Below, one piece after another: positions 7,488 to 14,815 of a stretch of 16,158 nucleotides of DNA. Made by a program: the position numbers and the translations under genes. Source of the stretch: JAAYZM01 sp964510785 (lineage in GTDB: Bacteria > Actinomycetota > Actinomycetes > Actinomycetales > Cellulomonadaceae); contig CAZECM010000065.1 of assembly GCA_964510785.1 (NCBI GenBank), positions 1-16,158 on the forward strand. The letters run 5' to 3'. The notes beneath the pieces are model-generated. The model saw only the letters and a program-made list of their open reading frames with translations, ran no database searches and had not been told where the DNA came from. How positions within the stretch are numbered: the first letter of the stretch is position 1; each line of letters opens with the position of its first letter.

Positions 7488-8171
7488 ATGAAGGGACGTG
7501 TTCTGGTCGTCGACGACGACGTTGCGCTCGCCGAGATGATCGGGATCGTGCTGCGCTCGGAGGGATTCGAGCCCGCGTTCTGCGCCCACGGGGACGAGGC
7601 CCTCGACGCGTTCCGGGCCTCCAACCCGGACCTCGTGCTGCTCGACCTCATGCTCCCCGGCAAGGACGGCATCGAGGTGTGCCGCCTCATCCGGGCCGAG
7701 TCCGGCGTGCCGATCGTCATGCTCACGGCCAAGAGCGACACCGTGGACGTCGTGCTCGGGCTCGAGTCCGGTGCGGACGACTACATCTCCAAGCCGTTCA
7801 AGCCCAAGGAGCTCATCGCCCGCGTGCGTGCCCGGCTGCGGCGCACGGGCGACCCGGCCCCGGAGCACCTCCTCATCGGGGACCTCGAGATCGACGTCAC
7901 GGGTCACCGCGTGCTGCGCGACGGCGCACCGATCTCGCTGACCCCGCTCGAGTTCGACCTGCTCGTCGCGCTCGCCCGCAAGCCCACCCACGTGTTCACG
8001 CGCGAGGTGCTGCTCGAGAAGGTGTGGGGCTACCGGCACGCCGCGGACACCCGGCTCGTCAACGTGCACGTGCAGCGGCTGCGGTCCAAGATCGAGCCCG
8101 ACCCGGAGGTGCCCGTCATCGTGCTGACCGTGCGCGGTGTCGGCTACAAGGCGGGCCCGCCGGACGGGTGA
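7488..8171 (+). CDS. mtrA: MtrA response regulator (OmpR/PhoB family)
   Basis: This is a 227-residue response regulator, the length usual for MtrA. The receiver domain spans residues 1-120 with acidic pocket D9-D11, phosphoacceptor D53 in LLDLMLPGKDG, switch threonine T80 and lysine K102 in ISKPFKPKEL. The winged-helix DNA-binding domain fills residues 130-225, with the signature LTPLEFDLLVALARKPTHVF and the recognition-helix region ending in TVRGVGYK. MtrA is a widespread actinobacterial regulator of cell-wall hydrolases, division and osmotic response. Identification rests on both the sequence and the mtrA-mtrB-lpqB order. The ATG at 7488 has AGGGG only one base upstream, too close for a normal ribosome site, so leaderless translation is likely. 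One base separates it from the mtrB start. Confidence 0.97.
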   Translation: MKGRVLVVDDDVALAEMIGIVLRSEGFEPAFCAHGDEALDAFRASNPDLVLLDLMLPGKDGIEVCRLIRAESGVPIVMLTAKSDTVDVVLGLESGADDYISKPFKPKELIARVRARLRRTGDPAPEHLLIGDLEIDVTGHRVLRDGAPISLTPLEFDLLVALARKPTHVFTREVLLEKVWGYRHAADTRLVNVHVQRLRSKIEPDPEVPVIVLTVRGVGYKAGPPDG

Positions 8172-8172
8172 G

Positions 8173-9882
8173 ATGAACCGCCTGAGCTCTCGCGCCCGGC
8201 GGGCGTACCGGACGGTGACCCGGTGGCCCGTGCGGGCGGTGCGCCGGTGGCGCTCCTCCCTGCAGCTGCGCGTCCTGACCACGACGATGCTGCTCGGCCT
8301 CGTGGCCGTCGCGCTCATCGGTTCCGTGCTGTCGCAACGGATCAGCGCGGACCTGTTCGAGCGCCGCACCGCCGAGGTGCTGCAGGAAGCGGCGCGGGCC
8401 ACGGTGCAGATGCAGTCGAACTTCGACGCCTCCGCGATCCGTACCGGCCCGGAGATCACCGAGCTCTTCCAGTACTCCGTGCAGCAGTCCCTCCTGACCG
8501 GTTCCGCCGACCGCGCCGTCTTCCTGCTGCGCTCGCCCGGGCCCCTGCCCCCGGCGGTCGTCAACGACTTCGTGACGAACGAGTCGCTGCGATCGCTCAT
8601 CACCCCCGAGCTGCGCGTGGCCACGGCGGACGCCGACGGCGGGCAGCGCTGGCAGTCCGTCGCGATACCGCGAGACCCGGCGGACCCGGGGGCGGTGACG
8701 CCAGGGATCGTCGTCGGCTCGACGGTCCAGGTGAACATCGCCGGCCAGTACGAGCTGTACTTCCTGTTCCCGCTCGGTGCCGAGCAGGAGGTGCTCGGCT
8801 TCGTGCAGCGCACCATGGCGATCGGCGGCGCGCTCCTCGTCGCGCTCCTCGTGGCGATGACGTGGCTCGTGACGACCCAGACCGTGCGGCCCGTGCGCAC
8901 GGCGGCGCGCGTCGCCGAGCGGCTCGCGGACGGGCACCTCACCGAGCGCATGCACGTGCGCGGCCAGGACGAGATGGCCACGCTCGCGCGGTCCTTCAAC
9001 GAGATGGCCGAGTCGCTCCAGGACCAGATCGAACGCATGGAGCAGCTCGGCGCGCTGCAGCGCACCTTCGTGTCCGACGTCTCGCACGAGCTGCGCACAC
9101 CGATGACGACGGTGCGCATCGCGGCCGAGGTGCTCTACGCCGCGCGCGAGGAGTTCCCGCCGGCGCTGCACCGCTCCGCCGAGCTCCTGACGACCCAGCT
9201 CGACCGGTTCGAAGAGCTGCTCGCGGACCTGCTCGAGATCTCCCGGTTCGACGCCGGCGCCGCCGTGCTCGACGCGGAACGGCGCGACGTGCGCGACGTC
9301 GTCGCCTCGGCCGTCGACACCGTCTCGGCGCTCGCGGACCGGCGAGGCTCGTGGCTGAGCGTCGACTTCCCCGACCGCGCGACCTACGTCGACCTCGACC
9401 CGCGGCGCGTCGAGCGCATCCTGCGCAACCTCCTCGTCAACGCGATCGAGCACGCCGACGGGACGGACGTCGAGGTCACGGTGGGCGTCGACGACCGGGC
9501 CGTGGCCATCTGCGTGCGCGACTACGGCGTCGGGCTCAGCCAGGAGGCCGCCGAGCACGTCTTCGACCGGTTCTGGCGGGCCGACAAGGCCCGGGCCCGC
9601 ACGACGGGTGGCACGGGGCTCGGCCTCGCCATCTCGCTCGAGGACGCGCACCTGCACGGCGGCTGGCTCGAGGCGTGGGGGCGCCCGGGCCTCGGCGCGA
9701 ACTTCCGGCTCACGCTGCCGCGGCGGGCCGGCATCCAGCTCACGGCCTCACCGCTCGTGCTCGTGCCGGACAACCCGATGCCCGCCGCGCCCGCGCTGCA
9801 CACCGAGACGGACGAGTCCGGCGTCGGGCGGGGTGTCGACCCTGCGGCGATCCCCGACCTCGACCGGTTGGAGGCCCGATGA
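8173..9882 (+). CDS. mtrB: MtrB sensor histidine kinase
   Basis: This 569-residue membrane histidine kinase is the partner of MtrA. It has an arginine-rich N-terminus, a first helix at about residues 35-54, an extracytoplasmic sensor of about 155 residues, and a second helix at 213-235. A HAMP linker follows, then a HisKA domain with H305 in SDVSHELRTPM and a HATPase domain with its N box near 417-428 (RNLLVNAIEH), G1 at D450 (DYGVGL) and G2 near 479-487 (GGTGLGLAI). The last 45 or so residues are an unstructured tail. It starts at ATG 8173, one base after the mtrA stop, and its stop overlaps the lpqB start as ATGA, so the three genes form one coupled operon. All catalytic elements are intact. 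Confidence 0.97.
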   Translation: MNRLSSRARRAYRTVTRWPVRAVRRWRSSLQLRVLTTTMLLGLVAVALIGSVLSQRISADLFERRTAEVLQEAARATVQMQSNFDASAIRTGPEITELFQYSVQQSLLTGSADRAVFLLRSPGPLPPAVVNDFVTNESLRSLITPELRVATADADGGQRWQSVAIPRDPADPGAVTPGIVVGSTVQVNIAGQYELYFLFPLGAEQEVLGFVQRTMAIGGALLVALLVAMTWLVTTQTVRPVRTAARVAERLADGHLTERMHVRGQDEMATLARSFNEMAESLQDQIERMEQLGALQRTFVSDVSHELRTPMTTVRIAAEVLYAAREEFPPALHRSAELLTTQLDRFEELLADLLEISRFDAGAAVLDAERRDVRDVVASAVDTVSALADRRGSWLSVDFPDRATYVDLDPRRVERILRNLLVNAIEHADGTDVEVTVGVDDRAVAICVRDYGVGLSQEAAEHVFDRFWRADKARARTTGGTGLGLAISLEDAHLHGGWLEAWGRPGLGANFRLTLPRRAGIQLTASPLVLVPDNPMPAAPALHTETDESGVGRGVDPAAIPDLDRLEAR

Positions 9883-11585
9883 ACGGCGTACGCAAGGGCT
9901 GGGCGGGGTTCGCCGTCGTCGTCGCGCTCGTCGCGGGGTGCGCCGCGATCCCGACGGCGGGCGAGGTGCACGAGGGCGACGGCAACGTCGGCGAGCCGGG
10001 CCAGATCATCCCGCAGGGCTCGTTGCCGGGCATCGACGCCACCCCCGAGGAGATCCTGCGCGGCTTCCTCGCCGCGAGCCCCGCCGGCGTCAACAGCGCG
10101 CACCAGATCACGCGCGAGTACCTCACGCTCGGCGGGCGGCTCGCGTGGGAGCCGTGGCGCGGGGTGACGGTCTACCGCTCGGACCCGAGGTTCGACATCG
10201 TCTCGGCGACCACGGACCGCGTCACCTACACCGTGTCGATGCCCGTCGCGGCGACGGTCGACGAGCAGGGGCTGCTGACCGAGGAGGGTGGCGTCACCGA
10301 GCGGTCCTTCGAGTTCGAGCTCGCGCGCGACTCCGCCGACCAGTGGCGCATCGACACGCTGCCCGACGCCGTCCTGCTCAACCTGTCCAACTTCAGCAAC
10401 CTGTACCGCTCGACCACGCTCTACTTCCCCACGCCCGACCGCGACTTCCTCGTGCCGGACGTGCGGTGGTTCCTGCGCGAGGGCGCTGCGACGTTTGCCG
10501 TGCAGGCCTTGCTCGAGTCCGGGCCCGCCCCGTGGCTGCGCGACGCCGTGCTCACCGGGGTGCTCGGTAGCACACGGCTCGAGGGCGACAGCGTGCTCGT
10601 CGACGCCCAGGGGACCGCCGTCGTCGAGCTCAGCTCGGCCTTCATGGACCTGCCCCGCGAGGACCAGGCGCTCGTGCTCGCCCAGCTCGAGGCCGTCCTC
10701 GTGCGCGGCGGGGTGGGTGGCGCGAGCGCGGTGCGCGCCCAGGTCCAGGGTGTGATGGTCCCCGTGCCCGCGGACGACTCCCTCGTGCGCGACCCGACCC
10801 CCGACGGCGCGCTCATCGCGCTCGACGAGGAGGGTGCGCTCGTCATGCTCACGGCGACGGGGCTCGTGCCCGTCGACGACGTCGCGCCCCTCGGCGAGAT
10901 CTCCGCACGGTCGCCGGCCCAGGGGGACGGTGGTTTCCCCCTCGTGCTGCTCGCCGGGTCGCGGCGCCTGGTCAACGTGCGCGGCGACGAGCCCTCCGAG
11001 CCGTGGGTCGAGGGCCGGCGGCTCGTGGCGCCGACCGTCGACCGCGCCGGGTGGGTGTGGACCACGCCGGAGGTCAGCGACGGGTCGTTCGTGGCCGCCC
11101 GCTCGCTCGCCGAGCAGGTCACCGTGCAGGCCGAGTGGCTCGAGGGGCGCGAGGTGAGGTCGGTGCGAGTCTCCCGGGACGGTGCACGCGTCGCGATCGT
11201 CTCGGCGGGCGACGAGGGCACCACCGTGGACGTCGCCGCCGTCATGCGCGACGAGCTGGGCCGCCCGCAGCGCGTGGGCGTGCCGCACCTCGTCGGGGCG
11301 GTGCTCGTAGACGCGGTCCAGGTGGCCTGGGTCGACGAGTCGACGCTCGTCGTGCTCGGCACGATGGTCGGCGCGGCGGCACCCACCGTGGCGCTCGTAC
11401 CCGTGGACGGGCTCACCTCGTCCCGCGGGGTGCCGGGCGGTGGCTCGCCGGCGATCGCCATCGCCTCCGGCAAGGGCGACCGCACCGTCTTCGTCGCGAC
11501 GGAGGACGGCGGGCTCTGGCAGTGGCGCGCCGCGAGCTGGGAGAAGGTGGCCGCGGGAGTGCGCAGCCCGGCGTTCCCCGGCTAG
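9879..11585 (+). CDS. lpqB: LpqB lipoprotein, modulator of MtrAB
   Basis: This is a 568-residue exported lipoprotein. The signal peptide ends in the lipobox VAGC with the lipidated C21. An N-terminal region leads to a GerMN-type domain at about residues 177-280 (TLYFPTPDRDFLVPDVRWFL at its start). The C-terminal half, from about 300, is the LpqB beta-propeller-like domain, with repeats such as VRSVRVSRDGARVAIVSAG. In mycobacteria LpqB contacts the sensor part of MtrB and affects MtrA phosphorylation and cell-wall integrity, and the same role is inferred here. The ATG overlaps the mtrB stop, with GGAGG four bases upstream. After the TAG stop the reading frame continues open through an 18-bp tandem repeat that would encode repeated GAV units. 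Confidence 0.95.
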   Translation: MNGVRKGWAGFAVVVALVAGCAAIPTAGEVHEGDGNVGEPGQIIPQGSLPGIDATPEEILRGFLAASPAGVNSAHQITREYLTLGGRLAWEPWRGVTVYRSDPRFDIVSATTDRVTYTVSMPVAATVDEQGLLTEEGGVTERSFEFELARDSADQWRIDTLPDAVLLNLSNFSNLYRSTTLYFPTPDRDFLVPDVRWFLREGAATFAVQALLESGPAPWLRDAVLTGVLGSTRLEGDSVLVDAQGTAVVELSSAFMDLPREDQALVLAQLEAVLVRGGVGGASAVRAQVQGVMVPVPADDSLVRDPTPDGALIALDEEGALVMLTATGLVPVDDVAPLGEISARSPAQGDGGFPLVLLAGSRRLVNVRGDEPSEPWVEGRRLVAPTVDRAGWVWTTPEVSDGSFVAARSLAEQVTVQAEWLEGREVRSVRVSRDGARVAIVSAGDEGTTVDVAAVMRDELGRPQRVGVPHLVGAVLVDAVQVAWVDESTLVVLGTMVGAAAPTVALVPVDGLTSSRGVPGGGSPAIAIASGKGDRTVFVATEDGGLWQWRAASWEKVAAGVRSPAFPG

Positions 11586-11654
11586 GACGGCGCGGTGCCC
11601 GATCGCGGCGCGGTGCCCGACTACGGCGCAGTGCTCAACAACGGCGCGGTGCGA
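11586..11654 (+). repeat. 18-bp tandem repeat, four copies, directly after lpqB
   Basis: Immediately after the lpqB stop there are four units: 11586-11600 (15 bp, partial), 11601-11618, 11619-11636 and 11637-11654. The shared core is CGGCGCGGTGC. The 18-bp period equals six codons, and in the lpqB frame the units read (P)D-x-G-A-V. Confidence 0.85.
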
Positions 11655-11666
11655 TCCACAGGTCGT

Positions 11667-11691
11667 CCCGGGCCCGCGAGGGCCGCCCGGG
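11667..11691 (+). terminator. GC-rich hairpin with GCGA tetraloop between lpqB and the ComF gene
   Basis: GGCCC at 11671-11675 pairs with GGGCC at 11680-11684 around a GCGA loop. CCCG at 11667-11670 extends the stem with CGGG at 11688-11691 across a three-base bulge. There is no T-tract. It could end the mtrAB-lpqB transcript or act as an mRNA 3' stabiliser. Confidence 0.4.
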
Positions 11692-11713
11692 GGTGCCGCG
11701 GCATCCTGGCGCG

Positions 11714-12538
11714 GTGGCACGTGGGGCGGGTGAGGGGAGGCTGCGGGAGGCGGCGCGCGAGCTGGCACGCGTCGTCGTGCCGGTCCAGTGCGCGGGGTGC
11801 GGGGCGTTCGACGTCGTGCTGTGCGCCCCGTGTCGCGCGGCTCTCGACCCGCCCATGGTGCGCTGCGAGGCGGACGCGCCGCGGCTCGACCGGCTCGACG
11901 GGGTGCCGCTGCTGCCCGTCTGGGCCTGCGCGCCGTACACGGACACCGTCCGGGAGACCGTGCTCGCGTGGAAGGACCACGGGCGGGCCGACCTGACGGG
12001 CATGGTGCGGGACGCCCTTGCCCGCGGGGTGGACGGCCTCGCGCCGAGCTTCGTGGCCGCCGTGCACGAGGCGGGCGGCGAGGGGCTCGTCGTCGTCGGC
12101 GCGCCCTCCTCGCGCGGTGCCGTGCGCCGCCGGGGGAGCGACCTCGTCGCGGGACTGGCCCAGGAGTGTGCGGCGGCGCTCGTGGCCGGTGGGGTGCCTG
12201 CCGCGGCGGCACGCGTGCTCGAGCAGCGCCGGGGCGGACGCGACCAGGTCGGGCTCGGTGCGCGCGCCCGGGGCCGCAACCTCACGGGCCGGGTGCGCGT
12301 CCGGGCGGGGGTGGCCCTTCGCGGGGCGCGCGTCGTCGTCGTCGACGATGTCCTGACGACCGGCGCGACCCTCGCCGGTGCCGTGGACGCCCTCGAAGGC
12401 GCCGGTGCGCGGGTCCTCGCGGGCCTCGTGCTCGCGGCCACGCCGAGCCCGGCTCGGTACAGTCCGGACATACCGGTCGCGACTCGCAGATCGGAGGGAC
12501 CATGGGCTGGTGGCCGCCCCCGCGGCGGGATACGGTGA
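11714..12538 (+). CDS. ComF family phosphoribosyltransferase-like protein
   Basis: This protein has about 274 residues. Near its N-terminus are two CxxC pairs (C26/C29 and C37/C40) that form the zinc-ribbon typical of ComF/GntX proteins. The C-terminal type I phosphoribosyltransferase fold carries the PRPP-binding motif VVVVDDVLTTGATL with D211 and D212, preceded by the family QVGLGARARGRNLTG segment. ComF proteins are linked to DNA uptake in naturally competent bacteria, but in actinobacteria the role is undefined. The start is uncertain: GTG 11714 gives a sensible N-terminus, an in-frame GTG at 11693 is the alternative, and neither has a good Shine-Dalgarno. The last 30 or so residues look non-conserved and lie over probable hpf promoter sequence. 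Position between lpqB and hpf is common in this group. Confidence 0.9.
   Translation: MARGAGEGRLREAARELARVVVPVQCAGCGAFDVVLCAPCRAALDPPMVRCEADAPRLDRLDGVPLLPVWACAPYTDTVRETVLAWKDHGRADLTGMVRDALARGVDGLAPSFVAAVHEAGGEGLVVVGAPSSRGAVRRRGSDLVAGLAQECAAALVAGGVPAAAARVLEQRRGGRDQVGLGARARGRNLTGRVRVRAGVALRGARVVVVDDVLTTGATLAGAVDALEGAGARVLAGLVLAATPSPARYSPDIPVATRRSEGPWAGGRPRGGIR
12458..12536 (+). promoter_or_regulatory. Candidate hpf promoters inside the end of the ComF gene
   Basis: Two sequences match the TAnnnT -10 form: TACAGT at 12458-12463 and TACGGT at 12531-12536. The second would start transcription near 12543 and give an hpf leader of about 135 nt. No clear -35 elements are seen, so choosing between them is not possible by eye. 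Confidence 0.35.
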
Positions 12539-12603
12539 GGGTCCACGCAGACGTGATCCCCGGAGGGTTCGGGGGGCGTCCGCGGCGCGGAGGGAGGTGG
12601 TGA
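12502..12603 (+). CDS. Possible 33-residue upstream small ORF in the hpf leader
   Basis: ATG 12502 opens a 33-codon frame ending at TGA 12601-12603, overlapping the end of the ComF gene in another frame. GGAGGG at 12493-12498 lies only three bases upstream, so the ribosome site is strong but closely spaced. The peptide begins MGWWPPPRRDTVRV and is rich in tryptophan, proline and arginine. About 28 of 33 sense codons end in G or C, which is not decisive at this GC content. It resembles no family I know and could be chance. Confidence 0.25.
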   Translation: MGWWPPPRRDTVRVHADVIPGGFGGRPRRGGRW

Positions 12604-12609
12604 TCCCGA

Positions 12610-12658
12610 GGCTCTTCGGAGCCGTACAGGCAGGTCCACTCCCGGGGCGCGAGCCCCG
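12610..12658 (+). promoter_or_regulatory. Structured hpf leader: UUCG and GCGA tetraloop hairpins
   Basis: Two consecutive hairpins stand before hpf. The first is GGCTC (12610-12614), loop TTCG, GAGCC (12619-12623). The second is CGGGGC (12643-12648), loop GCGA, GCCCCG (12653-12658). The second ends 10 bases before the ribosome site GGAGGA at 12669-12674. UUCG closed by C-G and GNRA loops are the two most stable RNA tetraloop classes, so folding of this leader is credible. Confidence 0.5.
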
Positions 12659-12678
12659 CTTTCCGCTCGGAGGATGTC

Positions 12679-13338
12679 ATGGAGATCATCGTCGTCGGTC
12701 GACACACCCAGGTTCCCGACAGGTTCCGCACCCACGTCGAGGCCAAGCTCGCCAAGGCCGAACAGCTCGCCCCCCGCGCCCAGCGCATCGACGTCGAGAT
12801 CACCCACGAGTCCAATCCGCGGCAGTCCGACCAGAGCGAGGTGGTCGAGATCACCGTGCGTGGCAAGGGCCCGGTGATCCGGGCCGAGGCGGCGGCGGAC
12901 GACAGGTACGCGGCGCTCGATCTCGCGACCGCCAAGCTCTTCGAGCGGCTGCGCCGGTACCGCGACCGTGCCAAGTCGCGGCGGACCGCGGCGTCGCCCG
13001 GGCTCGTGCCCGTGGACGTGCGCCGCCCGGAGGACATCCCCGCGCCGCCGAGCATGGACGGTGAGCGCACCGTCGCCGAGGACGGCACGGTCGAGCACAC
13101 GCTCGGCGACTCGCCCGTGCTCATCCGCGAGAAGCTCCACGAGGCGCACCCCATGACCCTCGACGACGCGTTGTACGAGATGGAGCTCGTGGGCCACGAC
13201 TTCTTCCTCTTCGTCGACGCCGAGACGGCTCAGCCGTCGGTCGCCTACCGGCGCAAGGGCTGGAGCTACGGCGTCATCCGGCTCGACAGCCCCGTGGTGG
13301 GCGCGGGCCTCGGGGACCGGGTGGCCGCTCGCGGCTAG
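12679..13338 (+). CDS. hpf: Long-form ribosome hibernation promoting factor
   Basis: This is a 219-residue long HPF (S30AE family). Residues 1-100 or so form the ribosome-binding domain (MEIIVVGRHTQVPDRFRTHV, with basic patches through RRYRDRAKSRR). A variable linker spans about 105-150, and the C-terminal dimerisation domain covers about 150-210 with the family pattern HPMTLDDALYEMELVGHDFF and YRRKGWSYGVI. Long HPF pairs 70S ribosomes into inactive 100S dimers in stationary phase or stress. The ATG has GGAGGA four bases upstream. It is preceded by a structured 140-bp leader and followed by a strong inverted repeat, so it is probably a separate transcription unit from the ComF gene, although readthrough is possible. 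Confidence 0.96.
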   Translation: MEIIVVGRHTQVPDRFRTHVEAKLAKAEQLAPRAQRIDVEITHESNPRQSDQSEVVEITVRGKGPVIRAEAAADDRYAALDLATAKLFERLRRYRDRAKSRRTAASPGLVPVDVRRPEDIPAPPSMDGERTVAEDGTVEHTLGDSPVLIREKLHEAHPMTLDDALYEMELVGHDFFLFVDAETAQPSVAYRRKGWSYGVIRLDSPVVGAGLGDRVAARG

Positions 13339-13353
13339 ATCCCGCGCACGGCG

Positions 13354-13402
13354 AGAAGGTGGAGCGTTCGTGCCCTGTGAGGGCACGAACGCTCCACCTT
13401 CT
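13354..13402. terminator. 23-bp perfect inverted repeat downstream of hpf
   Basis: The arm at 13354-13376, beginning AGAAGGTGGAGCG, is perfectly complementary to 13380-13402 around a three-base GTG loop. It starts 16 bp after the hpf stop. The right arm ends CCTTCT and is followed by GTTCTG, so there is only a weak T-rich stretch. It should stop transcription from the left and, being symmetric, perhaps from the right. Confidence 0.8.
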
Positions 13403-13410
13403 GTTCTGCC

Positions 13411-13449
13411 CGTCCCGCTCGCGCGTCCGGCTCGCCCGTTCGGCTCGCC
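13411..13449. repeat. 13-bp tandem repeat, three copies
   Basis: Three adjacent units, 13411-13423, 13424-13436 and 13437-13449, share the consensus CGTCCGGCTCGCC with one or two differences each. They lie in the intergenic region after the hpf terminator. No function is apparent. Confidence 0.6.
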
Positions 13450-13466
13450 TCAGCACCTCCCGTGCG

Positions 13467-13526
13467 AGTGGATCCACTGTGCGGAACGTGGCTCCACCCG
13501 AGCGATCTGGCCGAGTTTGGCTCCAC
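13467..13526. promoter_or_regulatory. Cluster of GTGGnTCCAC palindromic sites before the glycosylase gene
   Basis: GTGGATCCAC (13468-13477, inside the 12-bp perfect palindrome 13467-13478) and GTGGCTCCAC (13488-13497) start exactly 20 bp apart, about two DNA turns. A partial third copy, TTGGCTCCAC, is at 13517-13526. Regular spacing upstream of an operon fits a dimeric repressor or activator site; the binding protein is unknown. Confidence 0.4.
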
Positions 13527-13555
13527 TGTCAGTGAGTGGGGGGGAGGATGTGCGG

Positions 13556-14815
13556 GTGACACAGCGCGCAGGTACGCAGGTGATGAGTCAGTCGCAGGCC
13601 CGGCGGGTCGCGATCGCGGCGCAGGGGCTCGATCGGCCGCGGCGCGAGGGGGCCGTGACGATGCGCGGCGTGCAGCGGGTCGTGGACCAGGTGGGGCTGC
13701 TGCAGATCGACTCGGTCAACGTGCTCGCGCGCGCCCACCTCATGCCGCTGTACTCGCGGCTCGGCCCCTACGACCTCGAGCTCCTCGACCGGGCCACGCG
13801 CAGCCGCCCGCGTCGACTCGTCGAGACGTGGGCCCACGAGGCGTCCTTCGTGCCGCCCGAGACGTACCGGGTCCTCGAGTTTCGCCGCGAAGCGCGCGCC
13901 GTCAAGTGGTTCGCGGACGACGACGACCTCCTTCGCAAGCACTCCGCCGAGGTGACGGAGATCCGCGAGATCGTGCGCACCGAGGGGCCCGTCACGGCCT
14001 CGCAGGTCCAGGAGCGCTTCGAGAGTCGCCACCCACGCACCGGCAAGGGCTGGTGGGAGTGGTCCGTCGCGAAGCGGATCCTCGAGCGGCTGTTCTACCT
14101 CGGCGAGCTCGCGAGCGCCGGGCGGACCACGTCCTTCGAGCGTCGCTACGACGTGCCCGAGCGGGTGCTGCCCGCGGACGTGCTCGCGAGCCCCGCCCCT
14201 GCGCGCGCGGACGCGGTGCGCACGCTCGTCGAGCTCGCCGCGCGCGCGCACGGCATCGGGACCGTGCGCTGCCTCGCGGACTACTACCGGCTCCGCACGG
14301 ACGACTCGGCGCGGGCGGTCGACGAGCTCGTCGAGGAGGGCGTCCTCGAGCGGGTCGAGGTCGCGGGCTGGCGCGGCCCCGCGTACCTGCACACCGACGC
14401 CGCGCGCGTGCGCCGGGCCACCGGGCGTGCCCTCCTGAGCCCCTTCGACCCGCTCGTGTGGGAGCGGCGCCGGCTGCTCGCGCTCTTCGGCATGCACTAC
14501 CGGATCGAGATCTACACGCCCGCGCACAAGCGCCAGTACGGCTACTACACGCTGCCCTTCCTCGTGGGCGAGCACGTCGCCGCTCGCGTGGACCTCAAGG
14601 CCGACCGACCCGCCCGGCGGCTGCTCGTCCAGTCCGCGTGGGCCGAGGGCCACGCCCCCGCGGGCACCGCGTCCGAGCTCGCCGCCGAGCTCGCGGTCCT
14701 GGCCCGCTGGCTCGACCTCGACTCGGTGGCCGTCGCGGACCGGGGAGACCTCGCCGGCTCCGTGCGGGCCGAGCTCGCCACCGCGGGCGAGATCGACCTC
14801 GCGGCCGCGCAGTGA
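13556..14815 (+). CDS. YcaQ/AlkX-like winged-helix DNA glycosylase family protein
   Basis: This is a protein of about 419 residues in the HTH_42 / YcaQ family, of normal length. These enzymes use winged-helix repeats to bind DNA and remove bulky alkylated bases or unhook interstrand crosslinks. The catalytic Q-x-D motif is visible as LLQIDSVNVL with Q50 and D52. Further family features are SRPRRLVETWAHEASFVP, GKGWWEWSVAKRILERLFYLGEL, and the LLSPFDPLVWERRR and YTPAHKRQYGYYTLPFL blocks. The QxD form is the YcaQ-like (crosslink) type rather than the QxQ form of the antibiotic-specific AlkZ type. The start is GTG 13556, with GGGAGG eight bases upstream; the in-frame ATG 13583 is an alternative. 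The stop overlaps the next start as GTGA, coupling it to a transporter. Confidence 0.9.
   Translation: MTQRAGTQVMSQSQARRVAIAAQGLDRPRREGAVTMRGVQRVVDQVGLLQIDSVNVLARAHLMPLYSRLGPYDLELLDRATRSRPRRLVETWAHEASFVPPETYRVLEFRREARAVKWFADDDDLLRKHSAEVTEIREIVRTEGPVTASQVQERFESRHPRTGKGWWEWSVAKRILERLFYLGELASAGRTTSFERRYDVPERVLPADVLASPAPARADAVRTLVELAARAHGIGTVRCLADYYRLRTDDSARAVDELVEEGVLERVEVAGWRGPAYLHTDAARVRRATGRALLSPFDPLVWERRRLLALFGMHYRIEIYTPAHKRQYGYYTLPFLVGEHVAARVDLKADRPARRLLVQSAWAEGHAPAGTASELAAELAVLARWLDLDSVAVADRGDLAGSVRAELATAGEIDLAAAQ

Noticed and set aside
6264..9119. Minus-strand frame of 951 codons reaching into mtrB
   Set aside because: The real gene is 6264-7418. The upstream extension runs antisense to mtrA and mtrB and has no family-like sequence.
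8223..11585. Plus-strand frame of 1,120 codons suggesting an MtrB-LpqB fusion
   Set aside because: Before 9879 this frame is out of phase with mtrB and reads as arginine/alanine-rich noise. lpqB starts at the ATGA overlap with a lipoprotein signal.
13411..13449. Possible CRISPR-like or iteron array
   Set aside because: Three 13-bp units without spacers and no cas or replication gene nearby; it is only a short tandem repeat.
13370..13555. N-terminal extension of the glycosylase frame into the terminator and operator region
   Set aside because: The added 62 residues are encoded by the inverted repeat, the 13-bp repeats and the palindromes, and resemble no protein. GTG 13556 has a proper ribosome site.
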